DNA of 64,000 nt, from the NCBI GenBank assembly GCA_948602995.1, contig CAPEBR010000006.1, positions 62,001 to 126,000 of the forward strand. The letters run 5' to 3'. The notes below the pieces were generated by a model that was given only the letters and a program-made list of their open reading frames with translations, was not told where the DNA came from and made no database searches. How positions within the stretch are numbered: position 1 is the stretch's first letter; each line of letters begins with the position of its first letter. This document shows, in pieces, positions 53,860 to 63,512 of the stretch. Source of the stretch: an uncultured Dorea sp. (lineage in GTDB: Bacteria > Bacillota > Clostridia > Lachnospirales > Lachnospiraceae). The position numbers were made by a program, and so were the translations under genes.

Positions 53860-55218
53860 CTATGCAAGTATATCCCTAAATTCTCTGATTGCATGCTCTT
53901 TCGTAACTACGATCACACTGTCTCCCACCTCCAGATGATCATCACCATTGGGAATAATAATATTCCGCTTCCGGCCGATACAGGCAATCAAGTGGTTGGA
54001 CTTTGTTGGAAGATCCCTAAGCGGAATATCTGTATATTCACACTGCTGTCTGATAATATACTCCTGGGCCTCTATCCTCCCATTTACCAGACGGTACATG
54101 GTCTCAACATTGGCATTGCTATAGGAATTCATACGTGCTTTTACATAGTTAAGGATCGCATTGGCGGCTGCACCCTTCGCTGAAACCGTGCTGTCGATTC
54201 CCAGTTCCTCCACCATCTGTGCACGGGTATCATTATTCACCTTTGCAACAATTTTTTTCACGTCCTGGGTCTTTGCATAAAGAGACATGATAATATTCTC
54301 CTCGTCCATTCCAGTAAGAGCAACTAATGCATCGGCGCTCTGAAGTCCCTCTTCAAGAAGCAGATCCTGGTCAGCCGCATCCCCATGGATCACCATGGCT
54401 TTGGGGAGCTGCTCGCAGAGCTCCTCACATCTTTTTTCATTTTTCTCAATAATTTTTACCTGCATTCCAGCCTGCAGAAGCTGCTTTGTTAAATAGAAGC
54501 ACAGATGCCCGCCTCCACAGATCAGTACATTCTTAATCTTCGCATTCTTCTTTCCCATTGACTTAAAAAAGGTCTTGAGGTTTCCATGGGCAGCAGCAAT
54601 GTGAAGCTTATCCCCCTGCCTCAGGACAAAACCACCATCTGGAATATAGACATCGTTTCCCCGTTTAACAGCACATACAAGCATCTTGATCTGAAACCGC
54701 CTGTATATCTCTGCCAGGGACAAATCCGCAAGCTGGCTGTCCGCACGGACAGGAACCTCCACCAGTTCTACCTTCCCTTTCATAAAGGTCTCCACCTTGT
54801 TCGCCTCCGGAAACAGGAGAACCCTGGCCACTTCATTTGCAGCGGCAAGCTCGGGATTTACTGCCATACTAAGGTGCAGGTCTGCTTTCAGAAGATCAAT
54901 CTGCTGATAGTATATGGGATTTCTGAGCCTGGCAATCGTATGCTTTGCCCCAATCTTTCTTGCCAAAAGACAGCACAGCATATTCATCTCATCAGAAGAA
55001 GCACATGCAATCACAAGATCTGCATTCGGTACATCCGCCTGCCTCTGTATCTCCACATCCGCACCATTTCCCGAAATGCAGAAAATATCCAGCTGATTCA
55101 GCGCTGCCTGCAGCTTCCCCTCATTCTGATCAATTAAAACAATATCATAATCCTCTTCGGACAGCTGGGTTGTAAGCTTATGCCCCACCTTACCGTCACC
55201 TATAATTACAATCCTCAT
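53860..55218 (-). CDS. trkA: Trk potassium system gating subunit TrkA
   Basis: A 452-residue cytosolic protein with two RCK units. Each has an NAD-binding Rossmann fold (MRIVIIGDGKVGHKLTTQLS; KNVLICGGGHLCFYLTKQLL) followed by a TrkA-C domain (ADLSLAEIYRRFQIK; PLRDLPTKSNHLIACIGRKR). Nucleotide binding opens or closes the TrkH channel. ATG at 55218 gives the normal family start and has AGAGGATTATAGAA before it; an earlier ATG adds 19 residues. It starts the trkAH operon. Confidence 0.94.
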   Translation of the reverse strand: MRIVIIGDGKVGHKLTTQLSEEDYDIVLIDQNEGKLQAALNQLDIFCISGNGADVEIQRQADVPNADLVIACASSDEMNMLCCLLARKIGAKHTIARLRNPIYYQQIDLLKADLHLSMAVNPELAAANEVARVLLFPEANKVETFMKGKVELVEVPVRADSQLADLSLAEIYRRFQIKMLVCAVKRGNDVYIPDGGFVLRQGDKLHIAAAHGNLKTFFKSMGKKNAKIKNVLICGGGHLCFYLTKQLLQAGMQVKIIEKNEKRCEELCEQLPKAMVIHGDAADQDLLLEEGLQSADALVALTGMDEENIIMSLYAKTQDVKKIVAKVNNDTRAQMVEELGIDSTVSAKGAAANAILNYVKARMNSYSNANVETMYRLVNGRIEAQEYIIRQQCEYTDIPLRDLPTKSNHLIACIGRKRNIIIPNGDDHLEVGDSVIVVTKEHAIREFRDILA

Positions 55219-55360
55219 TTCTATAATCCTCTTTTTGTATATAGTATCATGCCTGAAACTGTTCCATATCTTCACAATTGTTCACAGGCATCTGTTTGAA
55301 ACCGATTACTATTCAAAGATAAAACAGTTACCACATCAATGGATTATAGCACCTTTATAA

Positions 55361-55395
55361 CAAGAAAAAAAGCCCTTTTAGGGCTTTTTTTCTTG
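55361..55395. terminator. Bidirectional terminator
   Basis: CAAGAAAAAAAGCCC, a short loop, and GGGCTTTTTTTCTTG. It lies between trkA and the EF-G-like gene; on the minus strand it ends the EF-G-like transcript. Confidence 0.93.
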
Positions 55396-55434
55396 TGTTT
55401 TATTTATAGTTACTGTTCACTCCGTTCACAGTAA

Positions 55435-57510
55435 CTATTCTTCTGCTGTTCTCTTGGCAATCTCTGCTTCCTGGACATCGGACGGCGCCTGCTCATAGCG
55501 GGCAAACTCATACTCATAAGTACCTCTTCCGCCTGTCATAGAGCGAAGCGTTGTACAGTATCCGAAAAGACCTGTCATTGGAACATCAGCCTCAATTACC
55601 TGTCTGCCATTTCCTGTCGGGTTCATACCAAGCACCCGGCCGCGCCGTTTATTCAGGTCACCCATAACATCGCCTGTATAGTCATCCGGCACCGTTACCT
55701 TTACAGATGCGATTGGCTCTAAGAGGATCGGGCCTGCTTCCATAAATCCCTTCTTAAATGCCTGGACTGTTGCGGTCTTAAATGCCATCTCAGAGGAATC
55801 TACCGGATGGTAGGAGCCGTCATAAAGCACTGCCTTCACGCCAACTACCGGATATCCGGCAAGAGGCCCCTTTATTACAGAATCCTGAAGACCCTTTTCC
55901 ACTGCCGGGAAATAGTTCTTCGGAACTGCTCCGCCGACTACCTCTTCTTCAAATACATACGGGGTATCCATGTCGCCGGATGGTTCGAACCGCATCTTAA
56001 CATGTCCGTACTGTCCATGTCCGCCAGACTGCTTCTTATACTTTGTATCCACATCTGATTTCTTCTTAATGGTTTCTCTGAAGGCAACCTTCGGTGTCTC
56101 TAAGATTACCTCGCATTTGTACCTCTCTGCAAGCTTGCTTACCACGATCTCCAGGTGCTGGTCTCCCATGCCATAGATCAGTGTCTGGCGGTTCTCACTG
56201 TCATTAACAGACTTGAGGGTTACATCCTCCGCCATCATTCTCTGAAGAGCCTGGGATACCTTATCTTCATCCCCTTTGTTCTTGGTCGCATATCTCATAT
56301 ATGTATATGGCCTGGAATATTCTGTCTTTCCAAAAAGAACCGGTGTGCCCTTAGCTGAAAGAGTATCCCCTGTCTTCGTATTCGTAAGCTTGCCGATAGC
56401 CCCGATATCTCCTGCGAAGAGCTCGCTGATCTCTAACGGCTTATTTCCTGACATCGTATAGATCTTTCCAAGCTTCTCATCTGCCTCTGAGGTGCTGTTA
56501 TAGAGAACATCCTCTCCTTTTAGCACGCCTGAGCACACCTTCACAAAGGAATACTTACCGATGAAAGGATCTACCATTGTCTTAAATACATAAGCAGACT
56601 TTGCCTTTGCGAAGTCATAATCCGCCTCATAGATCTCATTCGTCTTGCGGTTGATACCTGCACATTCTCTAAGATCCGGACTCGGGAAAAATCTCACAAT
56701 GTCAGATAACAGATTCGCAACTCCCTGTGCCTGGATATTGGAGCCCATGGCTACCGGAACAATGCTTCCTTCCATAACTTCTGTACGCATCGCTGCGCGG
56801 ATCTCCTCTACTGAGAACTCTTCGCCTGCAAAATAGCGGTCCATAAATTCTTCGCTTGTCTCTGCCACCGCCTCAAGAAGCTTCTCGCGATAGGTCTCCA
56901 GGTTTTCCTTACAATAATCCGGGATCTCACATTCTTCTCTCTGTCCGATACCCGTGTAGCGTCTGCCGGCGTTCTTAATGATATTGACATAGCCTACCAG
57001 CTTCTCATTCTCACGGATTGGCTGGAAATGCGGCGCAATCACCTTGCCGTATCTGTCGTTCAGATCCTCAACAACCTGACGGAAGCTTGCATCATCCACA
57101 TCCATCTCCGTCACGTACACCATCCTTGGAAGATTATACTTATCACACAGCTCCCATGCCTTCTCGGTCCCGACCTCGACTCCCGCCTTACCGGACACTA
57201 CGATTACTGCAGCATCTGCCGCGCTCACTGCCTCTTCTACTTCACCTACGAAATCGAAATATCCCGGAGTGTCAAGAATGTTAATCTTCGCCTTTTCCCA
57301 CTCAATCGGAATCAGTGTCGTACTAATGGAAAATCCCCTCTTCTGCTCCTCTTTATCAAAATCACTAATCGTATTCTTATCAGATACCTTCCCCATACGA
57401 TTCGTTGCTCCTGATACATAAGCCATAGCCTCGGCAAGACTGGTCTTACCACAGCCGCCATGTCCCAAGAGTACCACATTTCTGATCTCGTCAGTTCTAT
57501 AAACCTTCAT
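55435..57510 (-). CDS. EF-G-like translation GTPase
   Basis: A 691-residue translation factor GTPase of the EF-G2-like group. The five domains of EF-G are present in order. G1 is LLGHGGCGKTSL; G3 is ILDTPGYFDF (EF-G has DTPGH); the G4 position reads YVTEMDVDD, where canonical GTPases have NKMD; then SAYVFKTMVDPFIGKYSFVK (domain 2) and the domain IV segment VTVPDDYTGDVMGDLNKRRG. Such paralogues are thought to differ from the translocase EF-G; the role is unclear. The changed G4 motif suggests altered guanine specificity or loss of strict GTP use. Confidence 0.93.
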   Translation of the reverse strand: MKVYRTDEIRNVVLLGHGGCGKTSLAEAMAYVSGATNRMGKVSDKNTISDFDKEEQKRGFSISTTLIPIEWEKAKINILDTPGYFDFVGEVEEAVSAADAAVIVVSGKAGVEVGTEKAWELCDKYNLPRMVYVTEMDVDDASFRQVVEDLNDRYGKVIAPHFQPIRENEKLVGYVNIIKNAGRRYTGIGQREECEIPDYCKENLETYREKLLEAVAETSEEFMDRYFAGEEFSVEEIRAAMRTEVMEGSIVPVAMGSNIQAQGVANLLSDIVRFFPSPDLRECAGINRKTNEIYEADYDFAKAKSAYVFKTMVDPFIGKYSFVKVCSGVLKGEDVLYNSTSEADEKLGKIYTMSGNKPLEISELFAGDIGAIGKLTNTKTGDTLSAKGTPVLFGKTEYSRPYTYMRYATKNKGDEDKVSQALQRMMAEDVTLKSVNDSENRQTLIYGMGDQHLEIVVSKLAERYKCEVILETPKVAFRETIKKKSDVDTKYKKQSGGHGQYGHVKMRFEPSGDMDTPYVFEEEVVGGAVPKNYFPAVEKGLQDSVIKGPLAGYPVVGVKAVLYDGSYHPVDSSEMAFKTATVQAFKKGFMEAGPILLEPIASVKVTVPDDYTGDVMGDLNKRRGRVLGMNPTGNGRQVIEADVPMTGLFGYCTTLRSMTGGRGTYEYEFARYEQAPSDVQEAEIAKRTAEE

Positions 57511-57716
57511 ATTTTTGCTGCCTCCTTGCGTTCGTAATGTTGTTGCTGCCCACTTGCTGACAACAACTTAAAATGTCATGTATACATTGTACTAAAAAAT
57601 TCATTCTATTACAACTCTTTTGTACATTTTTTTCATTCAATTCATCCAGTCCATAAGTTTATTCTCATAGAATGCGCAGTTTGACGTATTCCTGTGCTGT
57701 GATCAGCAGCCGTTCT

Positions 57717-58217
57717 TCACTCCTTTGCTGCCTTGAAAAGAAGAACAAGGAATATGATAATAGGAAGAAATACGGCAGAAAGACTTACCGGCGTAAACCA
57801 TGCTCCCAGGTTTCTTCCTGTAGTCGTCCATACACTTAAGTATGCAAAAGTCAGCACCAATACAAGCTTTAATGTTACAATCATATTTTTCACGATACCG
57901 TATACCCTTGCCGCATTTGTTTTTGTAACCGTGACGCCCGTATTCCACCAAGAAGGGCGTCTTTCTACAAGTCCTGTGAGTTGATACATCAGAATCATGG
58001 CCACTGGACATATCCAGATCGTAAAGCGAGGCCCGTAGCCGTCAATTTCTCCGGCGCCATTATAATGAGTCGGAATCCTGTCCGGCAGACGGTTCCAGAC
58101 AAAAAGGAGGTACAGAAACGTCCCTGCCTGTAGAAAAACACACAGGTAATTTATAAATTTGTGATATCGTGTTACAGAAACCTGGATTTCATTTTTTCTA
58201 TCGGTCATACTCTGCAT
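57717..58217 (-). CDS. DUF1648 membrane protein
   Basis: A 166-residue membrane protein with four hydrophobic segments (FLQAGTFLYLLFVW; IWICPVAMILMYQL; MIVTLKLVLVLTFAYLSVW; LSAVFLPIIIFLVLLF). The motif LPDRIPTHYNGAGEIDGYG after the first helix is the DUF1648 signature. These proteins often accompany SdpC immunity or signalling genes, but no partner is seen here. Start: AGGAGG with 8-nt spacing. Confidence 0.85.
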   Translation of the reverse strand: MQSMTDRKNEIQVSVTRYHKFINYLCVFLQAGTFLYLLFVWNRLPDRIPTHYNGAGEIDGYGPRFTIWICPVAMILMYQLTGLVERRPSWWNTGVTVTKTNAARVYGIVKNMIVTLKLVLVLTFAYLSVWTTTGRNLGAWFTPVSLSAVFLPIIIFLVLLFKAAKE

Positions 58218-58310
58218 ATTTTTTTCCTCCTGTTCTTTTGGATCATGAGTTCCATTATACTCTCTAATTTCATCATCACGATTTATACCCTTTTCTGTGA
58301 GTATAACATC

Positions 58311-60971
58311 TTAACATGCGATCTCTCTTATGATATTTTCTCTTACAAGCTTCCATGCCGGAAACGTGACTGCTGCGGCTGCGATCATCACATTTAGTAT
58401 CATAATTCCAGACAAAACCTGATCCGGGACCCCTGTCTGAACATGTAGAAACTGCAATACGTGCACCATATAATAATCCATCACTCTGCGAAGAATCCAA
58501 TGATAGACCAGATAAATCAGTACATCCGTTAACACTCCGTACAGAACTCCGGTCTGCAGGATCATTTTATAAAAACCAATATCCGTAATACCCATAGCAC
58601 GGATAATTCCGTACTCCCTTCTTCTTGCAAAGACGGTATGGTTCATACTATTCACAATATGAAACAGACTGATCACCAAAAGAACCCCTGCTATACTAGA
58701 AAAGAAAATCTGCTGCTGTCTCAGATAGTTCTTCTGTGTCTTGATCGCAGTACTATAATCTACCAGAACCGCCCCTGGAACATCACGTATAACCTGTAAT
58801 ATCTGATTACTTACACTTTCTGCCTCTGTATCCGGATTCGGGGATGCATTAATAAAGCTATAATCGGTTATTGCAAAATTTTCTTCCATCTGCTCGTTTG
58901 TCATAATGACACTCGGCATCTGAACCTGGCTCCAGGCGCCAGTATTTAAAAAATCCTGTTCCCGGGCCAGGGAACGGCTTACAATTGCGGCAATCTGAAA
59001 TTCCTGTTCCATATAGTATTCATCTTCGCTCTGGAATTTCAGTAATTCGTCTGTATAGCTGTCCTTCTTTGGAACACGAAGAAGGATGGTATCTCCAGGC
59101 TTCTTTCCATAAAAATAATAATTGCCCTGGCCGTCCATATTTGCCACTACAATAATCTGATTGTCATCTCTCATTTCTTTCGGGTCAATCTCACCCTCCA
59201 GAATAAAATCTCCAAGCTGCTCCATCAGTTCTTCATCATAACCGTACACGTCATATTTAATACGATACGTTCCGTCCTCCTGCAAAATACAGATGCCGCC
59301 ATACTTTTTGAATTCTGATGACCGGTTCATCTCATCGAAATAGGTTTCGCAATAGTTCTCATAATCTGTACTTTCTATATGGGTCAATTCACCCAGGGTA
59401 TACCTGGTTGGGTATACATGCTCCATTTCTGGCATATTTTTTATCTTATCCGCAACCTCTTTTGGAATCGTGTCACTCAGTGAGTCTGATTTTAGGGAAA
59501 TACGGTATTCAGAGCCAAGCCCGTCATCTGATTTCAGCGAAAGCTCTGCATGAATTTTCAGATTCTCCACCATATAAGTCGTACATAAGAAAATACAGCC
59601 GCCGATAGATAAGGATAGCAGGATCCCAATCACTTTCCTTTTGTTTGCAAACATAAATTTCCAGACAACTACCCCTGCCAGGTTTACTGAACGGCGGGCA
59701 TATATTTTTCTCTTTCTTGTAAATGAAGTATCCCCGCTCATGACTTCTTTCAGGGATTGCTTTCTAAGGGAGCGGACTACTACAAACGCTGCCGCTGCCA
59801 GTGCAGTCAGGAGGAATACAAAGCCAAATATCATAGCATCCCATGAAAAACAAAACTGAACTGCGCCTGATCCTTCTGCAAATGTCTGATCTGCCACAGA
59901 TAACTTCTGTCCGGTTACTCCGATGCCTTTTCCGCCGAATACTCCGTTGAATTTCTCATATACCAGGCTCAAAATACCATTTCCCAGGAAGCATCCCGAT
60001 GGGTATCCAATGATGAACAGCATCCAGAGCTCCAGTACCAGCGTCCCGCCAATCTGCCTTTCACTGATTCCCAACGTCTGCAGGATTCCATACTCAGCGG
60101 TCCTCTTTGCCACAGAGATATTGAATACACTGTACACTACGAAGACGCTGAACAGACATAGAAAAAGAATCATTCCATGATAGGCAAGATTGTAATCACT
60201 CTGCAATTTCAGGACAATGTACGTAAAGTTTCCTTTTTCATTCGTCAGGCCAAATTTTACAATATCATAAATACTGTCAGGCTCCTCGCCGCCTAGATAC
60301 TGGATCACTTCCTCATTTCCAACTACAGACCGGGAATCCAGCTTATATGTCCCCAGGAAAGCATCCAGCTGTTTGTATAACTTCATGTCTTCATCGAATC
60401 TAAGATATAAAAACGTCTGACTTCCCCGGCCTGCAAAAGCATCGCTTACAAAGATCTCCATCTCACTGGCACTTGCAGCCCACTCGCTTTTCAAAATACC
60501 TGTCACAATAAAATTCCGCTCCCCGATCTGAACAGAATCACCGGGATTCCCGGAAAAGCCCAGGTTGCTTAATACATATCCATCTGCTGCAATTTCATTT
60601 TCTTTCTCCGGGAAAGTCCCCTCCAGGAGATCTCTGTGCGCCATATTGCGGTACGGCTCATCCGTGCGGATAAAATAAATGAGAAATTCATCCGAAACCA
60701 CATCCCTGATCTCCATCCTTCCACATTGCTTTAGATGAAACCCCTCCCCCTGCGCGCCGCTTTGGATCATCTCATGCATCTCCTGATCTGTTTCCACATA
60801 ATAATGCCAGTCTCCGTAAATATTCCTGCCGTTTTCCAGATCACTCTTCTGGCTGCTGTAAATCAGAGAACTCATTCCAGAGAGCAGTGATGCTGTTAAC
60901 AGAATACTTACAAAAATTGCCAGGGTCTGGCTTTTATAATACCTCATATACTTCCACGCCAGTTTTAGCAT
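58311..60971 (-). CDS. ABC transporter permease with FtsX domains
   Basis: An 886-residue permease of the MacB/FtsX type with two FtsX modules. A first membrane helix (SQTLAIFVSILLTASLLSGM) precedes a large extracytoplasmic part; three-helix FtsX blocks lie near residues 260-410 (MILFLCLFSVFVVYSVFNIS; LELWMLFIIGYPSGCFLGNG) and 750-880 (FFSSIAGVLLVISLFHIVNS; VLYGVLTDVLIYLVYHWILR). It overlaps the ATPase gene by 7 nt and forms one transporter with it, likely for export, lipoprotein or resistance functions. The substrate is unknown. Confidence 0.9.
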   Translation of the reverse strand: MLKLAWKYMRYYKSQTLAIFVSILLTASLLSGMSSLIYSSQKSDLENGRNIYGDWHYYVETDQEMHEMIQSGAQGEGFHLKQCGRMEIRDVVSDEFLIYFIRTDEPYRNMAHRDLLEGTFPEKENEIAADGYVLSNLGFSGNPGDSVQIGERNFIVTGILKSEWAASASEMEIFVSDAFAGRGSQTFLYLRFDEDMKLYKQLDAFLGTYKLDSRSVVGNEEVIQYLGGEEPDSIYDIVKFGLTNEKGNFTYIVLKLQSDYNLAYHGMILFLCLFSVFVVYSVFNISVAKRTAEYGILQTLGISERQIGGTLVLELWMLFIIGYPSGCFLGNGILSLVYEKFNGVFGGKGIGVTGQKLSVADQTFAEGSGAVQFCFSWDAMIFGFVFLLTALAAAAFVVVRSLRKQSLKEVMSGDTSFTRKRKIYARRSVNLAGVVVWKFMFANKRKVIGILLSLSIGGCIFLCTTYMVENLKIHAELSLKSDDGLGSEYRISLKSDSLSDTIPKEVADKIKNMPEMEHVYPTRYTLGELTHIESTDYENYCETYFDEMNRSSEFKKYGGICILQEDGTYRIKYDVYGYDEELMEQLGDFILEGEIDPKEMRDDNQIIVVANMDGQGNYYFYGKKPGDTILLRVPKKDSYTDELLKFQSEDEYYMEQEFQIAAIVSRSLAREQDFLNTGAWSQVQMPSVIMTNEQMEENFAITDYSFINASPNPDTEAESVSNQILQVIRDVPGAVLVDYSTAIKTQKNYLRQQQIFFSSIAGVLLVISLFHIVNSMNHTVFARRREYGIIRAMGITDIGFYKMILQTGVLYGVLTDVLIYLVYHWILRRVMDYYMVHVLQFLHVQTGVPDQVLSGIMILNVMIAAAAVTFPAWKLVRENIIREIAC

Positions 60972-61675
60972 ACGTCATCACCGCCTTTTGCCGGAAACCT
61001 TCTGTTTCCTGTGACGATACGCCCGTCTTCAATATGAATCACCCTGTCGCAGGTCTGAGCAATGGCTTCATTATGTGTTACCATGAGAATCGTCTGCTTA
61101 TATTTTCTGCAGCTTGCCTTTAATAAGCCCATTACCTCAATGGTTGTACCGGAATCCAGGTTTCCTGTGGGTTCATCGCAAAGCAGCACATGGGGTTTGT
61201 TCACAAGCGCCCTTGCAATCGCTACCCTCTGCTGCTGTCCTCCAGATAACTCATTCGGATATTTCTTACGTTTCTCCCAAATGCCAAGCTCCCGCAGCAG
61301 TTCTTCAATATACTTATGGTTCCTATACTTTCCCCTGTCAAATGTCACTGGCAGAGCTACGTTATCGTACACGTTTAGTACAGGCATCAGACTGTAATTC
61401 TGAAACACAAAGCCGATATTTCTCCTGCGGAAAATGGTAAGCTCCTTTCTAGACAGGGAACCGATTTCTCTGTCTTTGACCAAAACTTTTCCCTTCGTTG
61501 GATTGTCCAGCCCGCCAATTAAGTTGAGCAGCGTGGACTTTCCTGAACCGGATGTTCCTACAATGGCTGCAAACTCTCCCTCCTCCACCTGAAGGCTGAT
61601 ATCTCGCAGTGCATGAACCTGATTTTCTTTTTCTCCGTATATTTTTTCAACATGCTGAAGTTCTAATATACTCAT
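60965..61675 (-). CDS. ABC transporter ATPase (MacB/LolD type)
   Basis: A 236-residue ATPase that drives the FtsX-type permease. Walker A GTSGSGKSTLLNLIGGLDNP, Q-loop FVFQNYSLMPVLNVYDNVAL, signature LSGGQQQRVAIARALVNKP, Walker B VLLCDEPTGNLDSGT and the switch His in MVTHNEAIAQ are all intact. It is the first gene of the pair and its start is preceded by a weak AGGAGCGATGACGG site. Confidence 0.96.
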   Translation of the reverse strand: MSILELQHVEKIYGEKENQVHALRDISLQVEEGEFAAIVGTSGSGKSTLLNLIGGLDNPTKGKVLVKDREIGSLSRKELTIFRRRNIGFVFQNYSLMPVLNVYDNVALPVTFDRGKYRNHKYIEELLRELGIWEKRKKYPNELSGGQQQRVAIARALVNKPHVLLCDEPTGNLDSGTTIEVMGLLKASCRKYKQTILMVTHNEAIAQTCDRVIHIEDGRIVTGNRRFPAKGGDDVC

Positions 61676-61964
61676 CCGTCATCGCTCCTTTTTTCTGATA
61701 CGTTTCTTTACAGTTCCTTATTATAACTGCTGTATCTTGCAATTCCTTTACAAACGGATGATTAGTTCTTACAGTTTTGTAAGAAATATCCTGCTTCACA
61801 TAACCTCACATAAGTCGTTAAAACCTTATAAAATCGCGGTTTTCAGGCCTTTTATCATTCTCCGAATTTTACATATCTTTACATATCTTCACGTATTTTT
61901 GTAGAAAACTGTTGTAAAAACTGTTGTAAAACTCAAAAAACGGAAAATACAACTGTTGTAAAAA
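61676..61964. other. Junction between chromosome and integrative element
   Basis: No gene. From left: the upstream region of the ABC operon with the inverted repeat TTCTTAC-AGTTTT-GTAAGAA (about 61768-61785), an AT-rich part with two ACATATCTT copies (about 61871-61889), then three 13-bp direct repeats next to the integrase. The attachment core (attL or attR) should lie here but cannot be fixed without the other end. Confidence 0.6.
61907..61963. repeat. Three 13-bp direct repeats, candidate integrase arm sites
   Basis: AACTGTTGTAAAA occurs at 61907-61919, 61919-61931 and 61951-61963, just before the integrase stop codon. Tn916-like integrases bind such short direct repeats near the element ends with their N-terminal domain. 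Confidence 0.75.
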
Positions 61965-63197
61965 TTATGCCTGTTTTTGTTGATTCTTCGCGGTTTTCAG
62001 CACTTCCGTCATAACTCTTTCCTGTGTCACATGATTGTATACATCATTCGTTATTTTTGATGACTTATGCCCCATGAGGTACTGTAAGACCTTCAGATCC
62101 ATTCCGTTCTCTGCATTTCTCGTACATCCAGTATGACGCAACATATGAGGAGTAAGGTATTCTATTTTATACTTTGCATTTTGATTATAACTTTTCAAAA
62201 GTCTTGAAAGCTCTTGTCTGAATGCATTTCCATAAACTAACTTTCCACTGTTTGTCAAGAAAACAAAATCTTTCACACCATCTATTTCGATATCTGTCCG
62301 GGTTATGAAATAATATGTCTTCATTTCTTTCAGAATCTTATATAACCTCTGCGTCATTGGAATATATCTTACTTCTTTTCCCTTTGTTGGAGAAATACGG
62401 TATTTACAATGTTCTTCATTGAGATACTTTTTATATTGGAGCTGATGGTTAATGGATATCATTTTTTCTTTCATGTCAATATCATTCCATGTTATCCCGG
62501 CAAACTCACTTACCCTGCACATGGTATCAATCAGAAACACTAGCTTGCGGTATAGGCTGTGATCGTATTTTTTTGCATATCTCAGCAGTGCTTCCTCTTG
62601 TTCCACTGTCAGTGATTCTCTTTTCTGCTGACTTCCTTCAATCTGATCTAATGCCCTTGGTGTTGGGTTTCTTGCAATATATTCCTCATCTACAGCCATA
62701 TTAAAAACTGCACTCAGCACCTTTTGATAAAATGTAATCGTTCCATAAGACAACCCATTTTCTTGGATTTGGAGATATAAATCAACAATATTTGTTTTCT
62801 TAATGTCCTGGATTTTCATTTTACCTATAAAGGATTCTCTTATATGATTATTATACATTGTCACATAATTATTAATGGTATTAGAAGTTAATGTTTTTCC
62901 CTTCCGCTTTTTCTTCTTAATGTAAATGTCAAACATCTCATTCAGCGTAACATTCCCACAGAATACATTCTCACCTTCTAACAGTGTTTTCTGAATCTCC
63001 TTTTCTTTTTCCCTCAGTGACTTACCTGGTTTTTTACCCGTCTGAGCTTTATCCGATGGTAAAAGTCTCCAACTGTAAACCACATGTCTTTTCCTGTCCA
63101 GTCCCGTATACTGATACTGGTATCTTCCATCACTTCTTTGGCTTTCACCTTCCTTTAAAAATCTTCCTCTGTCATCTTTTCTCTTTATATCTGACAT
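61965..63197 (-). CDS. int: Tyrosine recombinase (Tn916-type integrase)
   Basis: A 410-residue integrase. The N-terminal arm-binding domain (RGRFLKEGESQRSDGRYQYQ) and core-binding SAM-like domain (LNEMFDIYIKKKKRKGKTLT) precede the catalytic domain, where Arg is in DTMCRVSEFAGITW, Lys in SPTKGKEVRYIPM, His-Arg in HMLRHTGCTRNAENG, His in LMGHKSSKITNDVYNHV and the Tyr nucleophile is in the same stretch (VYNHVTQE). All catalytic residues are present. It would insert or excise the element at its right. Confidence 0.95.
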   Translation of the reverse strand: MSDIKRKDDRGRFLKEGESQRSDGRYQYQYTGLDRKRHVVYSWRLLPSDKAQTGKKPGKSLREKEKEIQKTLLEGENVFCGNVTLNEMFDIYIKKKKRKGKTLTSNTINNYVTMYNNHIRESFIGKMKIQDIKKTNIVDLYLQIQENGLSYGTITFYQKVLSAVFNMAVDEEYIARNPTPRALDQIEGSQQKRESLTVEQEEALLRYAKKYDHSLYRKLVFLIDTMCRVSEFAGITWNDIDMKEKMISINHQLQYKKYLNEEHCKYRISPTKGKEVRYIPMTQRLYKILKEMKTYYFITRTDIEIDGVKDFVFLTNSGKLVYGNAFRQELSRLLKSYNQNAKYKIEYLTPHMLRHTGCTRNAENGMDLKVLQYLMGHKSSKITNDVYNHVTQERVMTEVLKTAKNQQKQA

Positions 63198-63311
63198 CTT
63201 TAGCTCCTTTCCAAAAAAGAGCCTTGATATGATAAAAAAATCTTACCATAATCAAGACTCTGTTTCAATCTGTTATATTTAATTTATAATGATAATTTGA
63301 TTTTTATATTT

Positions 63312-63482
63312 TCAAATACACTGCTTGCTGTCTATATACTTTTCAAACTGTCTTCTCTTCACTAATTTTTTCTTATTGCCAACCATAAGGGCAAATGTAC
63401 ACAGGGGATCATCCAGTAATTCCCGTATCCTGTTTTCTCCAATATTTGAGTATTCTGCGGCTTCCTTTATTGTTAAGTTCAT
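63312..63482 (-). CDS. xis: Excisionase (Tn916 Xis-like)
   Basis: A 56-residue protein on the minus strand, short but complete: MNLTIKEAAEYSNIGENRIR, ELLDDPLCTFALMVGNKKKL, then VKRRQFEKYIDSKQCI and a stop. It has the winged-helix excisionase pattern (TIKEAAEYSNIGENRIREL, with a basic KKKLVKRR wing). It would bend DNA at the element ends and direct the integrase to excision. It precedes int by 114 nt on the same strand. The start is preceded by GGGAAAAG, which lies in an inverted repeat. Confidence 0.9.
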   Translation of the reverse strand: MNLTIKEAAEYSNIGENRIRELLDDPLCTFALMVGNKKKLVKRRQFEKYIDSKQCI

Positions 63483-63484
63483 CT

Positions 63485-63512
63485 TTTCCCAAAGTGGGCA
63501 ACTTGGGAAAAT
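63485..63512. repeat. Inverted repeat over the xis ribosome site
   Basis: TTTTCCCAA and TTGGGAAAA flank a ten-base centre. On the minus strand the second arm is the GGGAAAAG before the xis ATG, so the fold could hide the ribosome site or be a repressor site. Confidence 0.7.

Noticed and set aside
57703..58011. 102-codon minus-strand frame overlapping the DUF1648 gene
   Set aside because: Overlaps the DUF1648 frame, which has the family motif and a good ribosome site.
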